From positions 1-57,484 of the forward strand of contig AEZC01000032.1 in the NCBI GenBank assembly GCA_000257205.1: a stretch of DNA of 57,484 bases, in the 5' to 3' direction. The notes beneath the pieces were generated by a model. That model made no database searches, was not told the DNA's origin, and saw only the letters and a list, made by a program, of their open reading frames with translations. Each line of letters begins with the position of its first letter. Positions within the stretch are counted from its first letter, which is position 1. This document shows positions 41,887 through 51,530 of this stretch, one piece after another. A program made the translations under genes and the position numbers. Source of the DNA: Vibrio ordalii ATCC 33509. Its GTDB lineage: Bacteria; Pseudomonadota; Gammaproteobacteria; Enterobacterales; Vibrionaceae.

Positions 41887-42951
41887 ATGCTTAACTTTTT
41901 ACTTCGTTCAATGGGACTTGGGCTTCTCGCTGCTGTCGTTATCTTATTAGCGGTTCCCTCGCTACGTTCCAATGTTCTCCCAAAAATAACAGCAATAGAA
42001 TCACCTAATGCACTCTCTTTGCAAATTTCGTTTAACCAAGCAGTTCGCCGCGCCGCACCTGCTGTCGTCAATATTTACAACCAAAAATACACCGAAAGCG
42101 ATCGCAGTAAACTGTCGATTCAGGGGTTAGGCTCTGGTGTAATTGTGAGCGAGAAAGGGTACATCATTACGAACTATCACGTAGTAGCCCAAGCCGACCA
42201 AATCGTGGCGGCATTGCAAGATGGCCGTCTCGCTGCCGCACAATTGGTAGGCAAAGATCGACGCACGGATATCGCAATTTTGCGAATTGAAGGCACAAAC
42301 CTTCCCGTTATTCCACAAAATCCCAATTACTCGGTGAAAGTTGGCGATGTGGTACTGGCCATTGGCAATCCATACAACCTTGGGCAAACCACTACTTTTG
42401 GTATCATTTCTGCTACTGAACGTTCATCTGTCAGCACCGATGGACGCCAAGCTTTGATCCAAACTGATGCGGCCATTAATGAAGGCAATTCAGGAGGAGC
42501 TTTGGTCAACACTCAAGGAGAGCTGGTAGGTATTAACACGGCTTCGTTTCAACAAGCAACTGAAATGAAAACTGATGGTATATCATTCGCGATTCCCTAC
42601 AAATTAGCCAATACCATTATGGAAAAAATCATAGCTGATGGACGCGTGATTCGCGGCTATATCGGTATTGATGGGCAAGATATTACTCCAGTAACATCTC
42701 GCTTACTTGGCAGTGAACATATTGGCGGTATAGTTGTGTTGGGCATTGACCCCAATGGCCCTGCGGAAACGGCTGGTTTTAAAGAGCGTGACATTATTCT
42801 AAAAATTGGCGGTAAAAAAATTAATGGTCGCAAGAGTGTGATGGAAATTGTCACTGACTTGCGCCCAGGTACCGTTGTCGATGTGCTTATCTTACGTAAA
42901 GGTGAAGAGATGACACTTCCCGTGACAATTGTTGAAGACCTACGCGAATAA
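41887..42951 (+). CDS. degS: Site-1 protease DegS (sigma-E pathway)
   Basis: The 354-residue membrane-anchored protease senses unfolded outer-membrane proteins through its single PDZ domain and cleaves the anti-sigma factor RseA, releasing sigma E. It has a transmembrane anchor (about residues 4-24), the triad H98 (TNYHVV), D128 (RTDIAIL) and S202 (GNSGGALVN), and one PDZ domain (about 250-350). The ATG at 41887 is preceded by GGGGA; an in-frame TTG at 41872 is less likely. Its length and single PDZ distinguish it from DegQ. Confidence 0.96.
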   Translation: MLNFLLRSMGLGLLAAVVILLAVPSLRSNVLPKITAIESPNALSLQISFNQAVRRAAPAVVNIYNQKYTESDRSKLSIQGLGSGVIVSEKGYIITNYHVVAQADQIVAALQDGRLAAAQLVGKDRRTDIAILRIEGTNLPVIPQNPNYSVKVGDVVLAIGNPYNLGQTTTFGIISATERSSVSTDGRQALIQTDAAINEGNSGGALVNTQGELVGINTASFQQATEMKTDGISFAIPYKLANTIMEKIIADGRVIRGYIGIDGQDITPVTSRLLGSEHIGGIVVLGIDPNGPAETAGFKERDIILKIGGKKINGRKSVMEIVTDLRPGTVVDVLILRKGEEMTLPVTIVEDLRE

Positions 42952-42978
42952 AACTAAGCACCAAAAACAAAGAGACAT

Positions 42979-43010
42979 AAAAAAGCCCCCAACTCACGAA
43001 GGGGGCTTTT
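42979..43010. terminator. Bidirectional terminator between degS and parC
   Basis: AAAAGCCCCC and GGGGGCTTTT (42981-42990, 43001-43010) with a ten-base loop. The A-run and T-run let it work on both convergent operons. Confidence 0.9.
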
Positions 43011-43022
43011 ATTTATAGATTT

Positions 43023-45299
43023 TTACTCTTGCTCAAGATCTGAATCACTAAGGTCTGATTCAATCTCAATTGCAGTAACACGTTGCAGCCCTCTCGGTAG
43101 TAAGCTACCTCGACGCCCACGCTCACCACGGAAGTTATCTAGATCGCTGGCTTTTAAACCAAGTTTGCGTTTACCAGCATAGAGCGTAATAGCCGCTCCT
43201 TGAGGCAAGGAAATTAAGTGTGACACAAACTCTTCACGCTCTTTGGACTTAGCCGCAGGAATATTGATTATTTTGTTGCCTTTGCCTTTGGTTAGCTGTG
43301 GTAAATCTTTGATTGGGAATAGCAACATTCGGCCCTGATTCGTGATCGCTAAAATGTCATCAGACTCCAAATGGCCGATGGTATGCGGCGTCATTATCTC
43401 TGAGTTCTCAGGCAAATTAACTAAGGCTTTACCACTACGGTTTTTCGACAGTAGTTCACCACCTTTACACACAAAACCATAACCGGCATCCGAGCCCACT
43501 AACCAGAGTTGATCCTCTTCCCCCATCACTACTTGGCGAATAGACGAGCCCTCTGTGATGTTGAGACGACCCGTAATCGGCTCACCTTGGCTGCGCGCCG
43601 AAGGTAGCGAGTGGGCTTCAAGCGAATAACTTCGACCATCGCTACCCAAGAATACGACCTGTTGATTGCTCTTACCACAAGCATGAGCCAAATACTGATC
43701 GCCGGATTTATAGCTCAAACTTTGGCAATCCACATCATGCCCTTTGGCATGACGTACCCAGCCTTTTTCCGAAAGCACAACGGTGATCGCTTCACTTGGC
43801 ACAAGGTCACGCTCAGTCAAGGCTTTAGATTCAGCACGCTCAATCAGTGGTGAACGGCGATCATCACCATACTTCTCAGCATCTGCTTTGATCTCTTTCT
43901 TCAACAAGGTGTTCAAGCGACGCTCAGAACCAAGCAACTGCTCTAATTTTTCGCGCTCTTTAGCAAGCTCATCTTGCTCACCACGAATCTTCATCTCTTC
44001 AAGTTTGGCTAAGTGGCGAAGTTTGGTATCTAAAATCGCATCGGCTTGAATAGCACTAATACCAAAACGGGCCATCAGTACCGCTTTCGGTTCATCTTCA
44101 GTACGAATGATTTCAATCACTTCATCAATATTCAGATAAGCGATTAGTAAACCTTCCAAGATGTGCAAACGCGCCATGACTTTATCAAGACGGTACTGCA
44201 AACGGCGGCGAACCGTGGTGCGGCGAAACTCAATCCACTCAGAAAGAATAGTCACTAAACCTTTCACTTCTGGGCGATTGTTTAAGCCAATCATGTTCAA
44301 GTTAACACGGAAGCTTTTTTCTAGATCGGTTGATGCGAACAAGTGGCTCATCAACAAGTCACAATCTACACGGTTAGAACGCGGCACAATAACAATGCGC
44401 GTAGGGTTCTCGTGATCCGATTCATCGCGTAAATCTTCAACCATTGGCAATTTCTTCGCGCGCATTTGGTTAGCGATTTGTTCGAGCAATTTAGCGCCTG
44501 AAACTTGATGAGGTAATGCGGTGATCACAACATCACCACCCTCTTTATGCCAAACCGAGCGCATTTTGATACTGCCGCGACCTGAGCGATATATTTTCTC
44601 AATTTCAATTCTGGGTGAAATAATTTCCGCTTCGGTCGGATAATCTGGCCCTTGCACATACTGCATCACATCGTGCAGTTGCGCCTCTGGGTTATCGATC
44701 AGGTGAATCGTCGCATCGGCAATTTCACGCACATTGTGTGGTGGAATATCGGTCGCCATGCCCACCGCAATTCCCGTGACGCCATTGAGCAAAATATGAG
44801 GTAAACGCGCCGGCAGCATTTGGGGTTCTTGCATTGTGCCATCAAAGTTAGGCTGCCAATCAACGTTGCCTTGTCCAAGCTCACCCAGTAAAACTTCAGC
44901 GAATTTAGACAGTTTCGCTTCGGTATAACGCATCGCCGCGAAGGATTTTGGATCGTCCGGAGCACCCCAGTTACCTTGACCATCCACCAGTGGATAGCGG
45001 TAAGAAAAGGGTTGCGCCATTAATACCATTGCTTCGTAACAGGCCGAATCACCGTGCGGGTGGTATTTACCTAGCACGTCACCAACGGTACGCGCTGATT
45101 TTTTGTACTTGGCTGACGCCGAGAGTCCAAGCTCCGACATCGCATAAATAATACGTCGCTGTACCGGTTTTAAACCATCGCCAATATAAGGCAGTGCGCG
45201 GTCCATGATGACGTACATCGAATAATTGAGATAGGCGTCTTCAGTGAACTTACGCAGCGGCAGTTTCTCAACACCATCAAAGGTTATTTCAGTTGACAT
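43023..45299 (-). CDS. parC: DNA topoisomerase IV subunit A
   Basis: The 758-residue subunit cuts and rejoins DNA to unlink replicated chromosomes. The catalytic tyrosine is Y125 (AAMRYTE). The quinolone-determining region reads [12 protein letters not shown] with S85 and E89 (equivalent to E. coli S80 and E84) unchanged, so no classical resistance substitution is present. The C-terminal beta-pinwheel follows from about residue 490. Its ATG directly abuts the parE stop codon with no gap. Confidence 0.98.
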   Translation of the reverse strand: MSTEITFDGVEKLPLRKFTEDAYLNYSMYVIMDRALPYIGDGLKPVQRRIIYAMSELGLSASAKYKKSARTVGDVLGKYHPHGDSACYEAMVLMAQPFSYRYPLVDGQGNWGAPDDPKSFAAMRYTEAKLSKFAEVLLGELGQGNVDWQPNFDGTMQEPQMLPARLPHILLNGVTGIAVGMATDIPPHNVREIADATIHLIDNPEAQLHDVMQYVQGPDYPTEAEIISPRIEIEKIYRSGRGSIKMRSVWHKEGGDVVITALPHQVSGAKLLEQIANQMRAKKLPMVEDLRDESDHENPTRIVIVPRSNRVDCDLLMSHLFASTDLEKSFRVNLNMIGLNNRPEVKGLVTILSEWIEFRRTTVRRRLQYRLDKVMARLHILEGLLIAYLNIDEVIEIIRTEDEPKAVLMARFGISAIQADAILDTKLRHLAKLEEMKIRGEQDELAKEREKLEQLLGSERRLNTLLKKEIKADAEKYGDDRRSPLIERAESKALTERDLVPSEAITVVLSEKGWVRHAKGHDVDCQSLSYKSGDQYLAHACGKSNQQVVFLGSDGRSYSLEAHSLPSARSQGEPITGRLNITEGSSIRQVVMGEEDQLWLVGSDAGYGFVCKGGELLSKNRSGKALVNLPENSEIMTPHTIGHLESDDILAITNQGRMLLFPIKDLPQLTKGKGNKIINIPAAKSKEREEFVSHLISLPQGAAITLYAGKRKLGLKASDLDNFRGERGRRGSLLPRGLQRVTAIEIESDLSDSDLEQE

Positions 45300-47183
45300 T
45301 TATTGCACCTCTGCCATATCGCCATAACGTTGCAACCATGCGCGGCGGTCATCTGCACGCTTTTTACCTAGCAACATGTCCATCATTTCATCCGTTGCTT
45401 CAGCATCATCAATGGTCAGTTGCACCAAGCGGCGCGTGTTTGGATCCATCGTTGTTTCACGCAATTGAAGCGGATTCATTTCACCCAAACCTTTAAATCG
45501 CTGGACGTTGATTTTGGCTTTTTTCTGGCTAAGTCGCTCTAAAATGCCCTCTTTTTCAGCATCATCGAGTGCATAAAAGACCTCTTTGCCGCAGTCGATC
45601 CGATACAAAGGAGGCATCGCAACAAAAATATGCCCCGCTTTGACTAATGCTCGGAAATGTTTGGTAAATAAGGCGCAGAGCAAGGTGGCAATATGTAAAC
45701 CATCAGAGTCCGCATCTGCGAGAATACAGATTTTACCGTAACGCAATCCATCCAGATCGTCGTTATCAGGATCAATCCCAAGCGCAACAGAAATATCATG
45801 CACTTCTTGTGAAGCCAGCACTTGGTCTGCCGACACTTCCCACGTATTTAAAATTTTCCCACGCAGTGGCATAACCGCTTGAAATTCACGATCGCGCGCT
45901 TGCTTAGCACTGCCGCCTGCTGAATCCCCTTCGACAAAGAAGATTTCAGTGCGGCTCAGGTCTTGTACTGAACAGTCGGTCAATTTACCGGGGAGCGCGG
46001 GGCCTGATGCGATTTTTTTCCGTACCACTTTTTTGCTGGCTCGCATGCGGCGATGCGCATTGGCTATGCACACTTCGGCAAGTAATTCCGCCAGTTGTGG
46101 TTTTTCATTCAGCCATAAACTGAAGGAGTCTTTTATCACACCAGAAACAAAAGCCGCGGTTTGACGTGAAGAAAGGCGCTCTTTGGTTTGCCCTGCAAAC
46201 TGTGGGTCTTGCATCTTAACCGACAATACATAAGAACAGCGGTCAAAGACATCTTCACCAGTTAACTTAACGCCACGCGGCAACAGGTTGCGGAATTCAC
46301 AGAATTCACGCATCGCATCGAGCAACCCTTGGCGTAAGCCGTTAACGTGCGTACCACCTTGTGCGGTAGGGATTAAGTTAACATAGCTTTCGGTGATCAT
46401 CTCACCACCTTCAGGTAGCCAAATCACTGCCCAGTTGGCCGCTTCAGTTTCAGCGACAAACTCACCCGTAAATGGCTCTTCGGGCAATAAGGTGTAACCC
46501 TTTACGCCTTCTGCGAGATAATCTTTTAGGCCGTCTTCGTAGTACCAACGGTGCTCAAGATTGTTAACCTTATCACTAAAAGTAATCTCGAGCCCCGGGC
46601 AAAGCACCGCTTTAGCGCGCAAATTATTGATTAGGCGAGTCACTGAAAAGTTAGGCGAGTCAAAATAGCTGGTATCGGGCCAAAAGTGAACACTCGTCCC
46701 TTTATTACGGCGACCACAGCTCCCAGTTACCGTCAATTCCTCGACTTTATTACCGTGCTCAAACGCCATTTCATATATTTGCCCATCACGGCGAACGGTC
46801 ACTTCCACACGCTTGGATAGGGCATTCACTACAGAAATACCTACCCCATGTAAACCACCGGAGAACTGGTAGCTTTTGTTTGAAAACTTACCCCCCGCAT
46901 GTAATTTACAGAAGATAAGCTCAACGCCTGATATTTTCTCTTCAGGGTGAATATCAACGGGCATACCACGCCCATCATCGATCACTTCAAGTGATTGATC
47001 GGCGTGGAGAATAACTTGTACCTTGGAGGCATATCCGGCTAGCGCTTCATCGACACTGTTATCGATAACTTCTTGGCCCAAATGGTTCGGCCGCGCGGTG
47101 TCCGTATACATCCCAGGTCGGCGACGTACTGGTTCTAAACCATTAAGAACTTCAATGGCCCCAGCATTATATTGTTCAGTCAT
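45300..47183 (-). CDS. parE: DNA topoisomerase IV subunit B
   Basis: The 627-residue GHKL ATPase subunit powers topoisomerase IV. It shows the Bergerat-fold motifs (VIDNSVDEALAGYA, VIDDGRGMPVD, GLHGVGISVVNALS), the transducer and the TOPRIM domain (FVEGDSAGGSAKQARDREFQAVMPLRGKILN; DADSDGLHI). The ribosome binding site is weak. It is transcribed with parC immediately downstream. Confidence 0.98.
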   Translation of the reverse strand: MTEQYNAGAIEVLNGLEPVRRRPGMYTDTARPNHLGQEVIDNSVDEALAGYASKVQVILHADQSLEVIDDGRGMPVDIHPEEKISGVELIFCKLHAGGKFSNKSYQFSGGLHGVGISVVNALSKRVEVTVRRDGQIYEMAFEHGNKVEELTVTGSCGRRNKGTSVHFWPDTSYFDSPNFSVTRLINNLRAKAVLCPGLEITFSDKVNNLEHRWYYEDGLKDYLAEGVKGYTLLPEEPFTGEFVAETEAANWAVIWLPEGGEMITESYVNLIPTAQGGTHVNGLRQGLLDAMREFCEFRNLLPRGVKLTGEDVFDRCSYVLSVKMQDPQFAGQTKERLSSRQTAAFVSGVIKDSFSLWLNEKPQLAELLAEVCIANAHRRMRASKKVVRKKIASGPALPGKLTDCSVQDLSRTEIFFVEGDSAGGSAKQARDREFQAVMPLRGKILNTWEVSADQVLASQEVHDISVALGIDPDNDDLDGLRYGKICILADADSDGLHIATLLCALFTKHFRALVKAGHIFVAMPPLYRIDCGKEVFYALDDAEKEGILERLSQKKAKINVQRFKGLGEMNPLQLRETTMDPNTRRLVQLTIDDAEATDEMMDMLLGKKRADDRRAWLQRYGDMAEVQ

Positions 47184-47285
47184 AATACGGAATGCTTTTA
47201 TAGATAAATGATTCGTTACTTTTTCGGCAGTTTATCAATGATGTGCTTGTGCTTAATTAACGACAACAACGCTGATTTTTTCAGC

Positions 47286-47291
47286 ATTATA
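47286..47291 (-). promoter_or_regulatory. Possible parE-parC promoter (-10)
   Basis: A perfect TATAAT on the minus strand lies about 100 bases upstream of parE. The -35 region is weak (TTCTAC, 16-base spacer). A small hairpin (GCTGA-loop-TCAGC, 47271-47285) follows the -10 element. Confidence 0.4.
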
Positions 47292-47395
47292 AACTGCAAA
47301 AGTATAGGTAGAACATAGTCTGGAAGAGACTTGCTTATGTCAAGCGAGATAAGTAAGTAACAGGTAAAATTATGACTCTCCCCTCAATGAAGCCG

Positions 47396-47992
47396 TCAGA
47401 GATCTAGGAATTCGATGATTTGCCGCGGATATCGCTCAAAGTTCACAAAACTATGATCGCCGCCAAATTCAACCGTCTGTTTCGACCCTGTCAGTTTAGC
47501 GACAGCTTGACGGTAATCTAGTACTTCGTCACCCATTTGTTGCAACAACCAAAACGAAGTGGCGTCATTAATTTTAACCTCTAACGCTTTGAGCTCTTCA
47601 ATATGTTTTGCTTCGAGTCGATAGTGCTCTTGCGTGTACGGGTTGACTTGTTCGCCTAAAAAATTGGCCAATAATTCATACGGTTTGATTGCTGGGTTTA
47701 TCACCACGGCACGAAAACCAAACAAATAGTTTAACCAAATCGACAAATACCCGCCTAATGAACTCCCCACCAGCGCAATGCGATATTGATCTTGATGTTG
47801 GTGAATAAGATCAAGTAGATATTCCGCAGCTTGCGCGGGAAAACTGGGTAACTTAGGCACTAGCACTTTGATATCAGGTCGCTGCATTTGGCAATACATC
47901 ACCATCACTTGTGCTTTATGCGACAACGGCGAGCTATTAAAGCCGTGAATGTACAGCAGCATAGGTTGACGAATAGGCATTTCAGTATCCAT
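47396..47992 (-). CDS. yqiA: YqiA-family esterase (alpha/beta hydrolase)
   Basis: The 198-residue protein belongs to the UPF0227/YqiA esterase family. It has the N-terminal LLYIHGFNSSP and the nucleophile elbow GSSLGG, with a C-terminal GGDHSFVNF that supplies the likely histidine. The natural substrate is unknown. It starts inside cpdA (11-nt overlap) and precedes parE, as in E. coli. Confidence 0.93.
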   Translation of the reverse strand: MDTEMPIRQPMLLYIHGFNSSPLSHKAQVMVMYCQMQRPDIKVLVPKLPSFPAQAAEYLLDLIHQHQDQYRIALVGSSLGGYLSIWLNYLFGFRAVVINPAIKPYELLANFLGEQVNPYTQEHYRLEAKHIEELKALEVKINDATSFWLLQQMGDEVLDYRQAVAKLTGSKQTVEFGGDHSFVNFERYPRQIIEFLDL

Positions 47993-48803
47993 TAGCGTTA
48001 AAATCAGGTTGGAATGCGCCGTTAGCTAAACGTTTGACTTGAGTTTCTATTTGACCATCAGCCGATAGCGTTAATTCACGCCACCCTGGGGAAGTGCGAT
48101 CCAAAACAAAATCATCTGAATTGGGCTTAAATTGTACACAGGTTGAGGGAGTGGCCATCACTCGGACACCGTGATGGAGTTTATCCATATTTTGATGAAC
48201 ATGACCACACAGGACGGCTTTCACATTGCGATGTTGCGTGACGATATTCCAAAAAGCATCGCTGTCTTTAAGGTTATGTTGATCGAGCCAAGCACTCCCC
48301 ACCAATAGAGGATGATGATGTAGCACAACCAAGGTGTGTCGCTGATGGTGCGTCGATAATTTTTCGTCAAGTAAAGCCAATTGTTGATCGCTCAGCCGTC
48401 CATGCGGTACGCCCACGACTTGAGAGTCGAGCATCACCATTTGCCAGTGTTCACCGAGTAATACATGCTCCGACTGTTGAATCTGCTCTGACGGGAATAC
48501 CGCGCCCATATTGGGTTTAAAGTCGTGATTACCTGGAAGCCAAAAACAAGTTTTTTCTAATGAGGAAATACCACGAGAGAAGCGAAGATAAGACTCAGCA
48601 CTATGATCTTGTGAGATGTCGCCTGTGGCCAGAATGGCATCAAATTTAACATGTTGCGCACAAATCTCCGCCACAACAGCATGAAAGCTATCTACCGTAT
48701 TAACACTCAACAAGCTGCCATCATCCGGCGCAAACAGATGCGTATCGGTGATTTGTAGCAGCTTGATGCTGTCTGAATTGTCTAGAGTTGGCGACACGTT
48801 CAA
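47982..48803 (-). CDS. cpdA: 3',5'-cyclic AMP phosphodiesterase CpdA
   Basis: The 273-residue metallophosphoesterase hydrolyses cAMP and so tunes CRP signalling. Metal-binding motifs are D20-T-H22, GD62, GN92-H93-D, the HHHP stretch and GHVH. The start appears to be TTG (48801-48803); the family begins about here and no nearby ATG is in frame. Alternatively the GTG at the third codon is used. It follows the broken yqiB gene. Confidence 0.93.
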   Translation of the reverse strand: MNVSPTLDNSDSIKLLQITDTHLFAPDDGSLLSVNTVDSFHAVVAEICAQHVKFDAILATGDISQDHSAESYLRFSRGISSLEKTCFWLPGNHDFKPNMGAVFPSEQIQQSEHVLLGEHWQMVMLDSQVVGVPHGRLSDQQLALLDEKLSTHHQRHTLVVLHHHPLLVGSAWLDQHNLKDSDAFWNIVTQHRNVKAVLCGHVHQNMDKLHHGVRVMATPSTCVQFKPNSDDFVLDRTSPGWRELTLSADGQIETQVKRLANGAFQPDFNANGY

Positions 48804-48850
48804 AATTTATTAATCCAAATTGAATGACTAATTTTCATCGATGACGAAGA

Positions 48851-49285
48851 CTAAATTGGAGCTCGGCTAATCCCGTGCTTTAAACAGAAAGTAAGCCAAT
48901 CGCCTAAAAAGCGATTGATTTGCGCTTTCTCATCTTTTTGCATCATTTGTTCATTCGGGTAATCATAGCGAGCTTTGATCTGATTTATCCGCGCACTTGC
49001 ACACACTTAGGAAACACGTGCATCGTGGTAAAGCCTGACAGAAATCGACGGTAATGGAAATACTGAAACGTCATCACTCTGACAAATCTCCACTAAAGTT
49101 GTGTACTTTGTGACCTCTAGCACTTGTAATTGATAGGTCATTTGAGCAGCTTGATAACAGCGTAAGTCACCCACGCTCGGCTGACTTGGTAGCAAAGCGT
49201 TCAATTTCGCGTAGTTAGTTTCGTACACACGCATTAATTCCGATAAATCAACGTGATACGGTTTTTTCAATGCTAATTCTGCCAT
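48851..49285 (-). pseudogene. yqiB: yqiB-like DUF1249 gene interrupted by an in-frame stop
   Basis: The frame starting MAELALKKPYHVDLSELMRVYETNYAKLNALLP runs for 92 codons to SVRLYHDARVS and then meets TAA (49007-49009). The same frame then continues with VCASARINQIKARYDYPNEQMMQKDEKAQINRF and on to GDWLTFCLKHG, ending in TAG at 48851. The downstream part matches the C-terminal half of YqiB (RYDYPN, then W-FCL-HG), so the intact length would be about 144 residues, the family norm. A single base change, most simply GAA to TAA, explains the break. The start overlaps nudF by 13 nt. Function unknown in any case; the protein is widespread next to nudF and cpdA. Confidence 0.88.
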
Positions 49286-49902
49286 TGCAATTGTAACTGT
49301 TGATAGTTTAGCTCTAACCATTGTAAAGCGATAATTGAGGCACCATTCTCAATTTGACCATTTTTCACCAAGCGGTAAGCCTCTTCACGGCTCATGACAT
49401 GAACTTTGATGTCTTCACCTTCACACTCCAACCCATGTACACCTTTAGCTTGCGTTGCATCGATTTCACCCACAAAGACGTCCAGTAATTCAGAGCATCC
49501 GCCAGATGATGGATAATAAGAGCTAATTTTTTCGATTCGGTTCACTTTAATTCCCGCCTCTTCGATCGCCTCTCGACGGATAACCTGCTCGGACGATTCA
49601 TCAGGGTCGATGACTCCCGCAACAATTTCCAGTTGCCAAGGCTGGGCGTGCTCTAATGCTCCAACTCGAATTTGCTCTATAATCACCACCTCATCACGCG
49701 CAGGATCATAAGGAAGCATAGCCGCAGCATGACCTCTTTCAAACATTTCTCTTTCAATCTCCTCACTCCATCCGCCTTCAAACAACTTGTGTTTAAAGCG
49801 GTATTTCACCATGCGGAAAAAACCTTGGAACAGAGTTTCTTTTGAAATGACGTCCACATCTTGGGGCGTAAAAAGGTTGTACCGTTTATCAGGCTGCTGC
49901 AT
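49273..49902 (-). CDS. nudF: ADP-ribose pyrophosphatase
   Basis: The 209-residue Nudix hydrolase splits ADP-ribose to AMP and ribose 5-phosphate. The Nudix box is GVIDPDESSEQVIRREAIEEAGIKV, preceded by the family-specific EIVAG. The length is normal. It is divergent from tolC and heads the nudF-yqiB-cpdA-yqiA-parE-parC run, a gene order shared with E. coli. Confidence 0.95.
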   Translation of the reverse strand: MQQPDKRYNLFTPQDVDVISKETLFQGFFRMVKYRFKHKLFEGGWSEEIEREMFERGHAAAMLPYDPARDEVVIIEQIRVGALEHAQPWQLEIVAGVIDPDESSEQVIRREAIEEAGIKVNRIEKISSYYPSSGGCSELLDVFVGEIDATQAKGVHGLECEGEDIKVHVMSREEAYRLVKNGQIENGASIIALQWLELNYQQLQLQWQN

Positions 49903-50136
49903 TTGAAACCTCGCTCATTTAATCTCATAGTTTAATCATGGAATTCATCCATCACCAAGGATATTGCTCAACTTTTTATACAAATTTTATATTTATTTTT
50001 AAATGAGCATCAATTTTTATTGCACAGATGGACAGTTATGTGTAAAAAAGTGCAAAGTTTCGAGTGAATTACCACCAATTTAAGTTAAACTCCTTAAAAG
50101 TAACCTTCTTACATATTAAGGCAGGGAATAGGACCA

Positions 50137-51453
50137 ATGAAAAAACTGCTTCCACTATTCATCAGCGCAGCATTAGGCAGCCTGAGCTCTTCAGTATGGG
50201 CGGATACCCTCGCTGAAATCTATAATCAAGCCAAAGAAAATGACCCTCAGCTACTGAGCTCTGCAGCTCAACGTGATGCTGCATTTGAAGCGGTAACATC
50301 TAGCCGTGGCGATCTGTTACCACAAATCGACCTAGCCGCAGGTTACAATATTAACCGCAGTAATATTGATGAACGTGAAAGCGATAAGCTCACGGCAGGC
50401 ATCACTTTTACTCAGCAACTTTATCAACGCTCAAGTTGGATTTCTTTAGATACCGCAGAAAAAAATGCACGCAAAGCGGATTCTGCCTACGCGGCAACGC
50501 AACAAGGGCTGATTTTACGCGTTGCACAAGCGTATTTTGAAGTGCTTCGTGCTAAAGATAACTTGGCCTTTGTCCGTGCAGAAAAAGTGGCGGTAGCTCG
50601 TCAATTAGAGCAGACGAAACAACGTTTTGAAGTCGGCCTTTCTGCGATTACTGACGTGCATGATGCGCAAGCGCAATACGATCGTGTACTTGCTGATGAA
50701 GTCTTAGCAAAGAATAGTCTTACCAACAGCTATGAAACCTTGCGTGAAATAACAGGTCAAGAACATTCTGATTTAAGTGTGTTGGATACTAATCGTTTTT
50801 CAGCCAGCAAAACAACGCAGCCGATTGATGTTCTACTTGAAGAAGCTCAACAGAAAAACCTCTCTTTGCTGACTGCGCGTATTACTCAGGATGTCGCGAA
50901 AGATAATATTTCATTAGCAAGTTCAGGACACTTACCCTCACTGACTCTTGATGGTGGCTATAAGTACGGTGATGAGAGTAATAATAACGGCGGCTCTAAA
51001 GTGGATTACAACGATTTCAATGTTGGGATTAACCTTAAGGTGCCGCTGTATACTGGCGGAAATACCACCTCGCAAACCAAACAAGCCGAATTTGCGTACG
51101 TTGCTGCAAGCCAAGATTTAGAAAAAACGTATCGCAGCGTGGTGAAAGATGTACGCGCATTTAATAACAACATCAATGCCTCCATTGGCGCTTTACGTGC
51201 TTATGAGCAGTCAGTTATTTCAGCGAAATCAGCACTGGAGGCGACCGAAGCAGGGTTTGATGTAGGTACGCGAACTATTGTTGACGTACTTGATTCAACG
51301 CGCCTTCTCTTCGAGGCGAATAAAAGTCTCTCTAACGCACGTTATGACTATGTACTGAACGTACTGCAATTGCGTCAAGCAGTAGGCACCTTGAGCGAGC
51401 AAGATATTTTAGATATCAATGCTGGCTTAAAAGCGGACAGACTAAAAAAGTAA
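50137..51453 (+). CDS. tolC: Outer-membrane efflux and secretion channel TolC
   Basis: The 438-residue protein has a cleavable signal peptide (MKKLLPLFISAALGSLSSSVWA, mature start DTLAEIYNQ) and two OEP repeats that form the trimeric beta-barrel and long periplasmic alpha-helical tunnel. Each repeat contains the expected helical pairs (LRVAQAYFEVLRAKDNLAFV; EATEAGFDVGTRTIVDVLDSTRLLF). It is shorter than E. coli TolC because the C-terminal extension is absent. AGGA precedes the ATG. It serves tripartite efflux pumps and type I secretion. Confidence 0.96.
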   Translation: MKKLLPLFISAALGSLSSSVWADTLAEIYNQAKENDPQLLSSAAQRDAAFEAVTSSRGDLLPQIDLAAGYNINRSNIDERESDKLTAGITFTQQLYQRSSWISLDTAEKNARKADSAYAATQQGLILRVAQAYFEVLRAKDNLAFVRAEKVAVARQLEQTKQRFEVGLSAITDVHDAQAQYDRVLADEVLAKNSLTNSYETLREITGQEHSDLSVLDTNRFSASKTTQPIDVLLEEAQQKNLSLLTARITQDVAKDNISLASSGHLPSLTLDGGYKYGDESNNNGGSKVDYNDFNVGINLKVPLYTGGNTTSQTKQAEFAYVAASQDLEKTYRSVVKDVRAFNNNINASIGALRAYEQSVISAKSALEATEAGFDVGTRTIVDVLDSTRLLFEANKSLSNARYDYVLNVLQLRQAVGTLSEQDILDINAGLKADRLKK

Positions 51454-51481
51454 AAGCCGCTGAATTTTCAGCGGCTTTTTT
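51452..51481. terminator. tolC terminator
   Basis: AAAAGCCGCTGAA and complement form a 13-base stem with a two-base loop followed by TTTTTT on the plus strand. It begins at the tolC stop codon. A shorter T-run on the minus strand may also stop hldE transcripts. Confidence 0.9.
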
Positions 51482-51530
51482 GTAGCGATTGGCTCATTTT
51501 ATACAATCCGCCAAAGGATGCAGCGCGATG

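Noticed and set aside
48851..49285. Programmed stop-codon read-through in yqiB
   Set aside because: The stop is TAA, the least readily read through, with no visible stimulatory structure. A nonsense mutation or sequence error is simpler.
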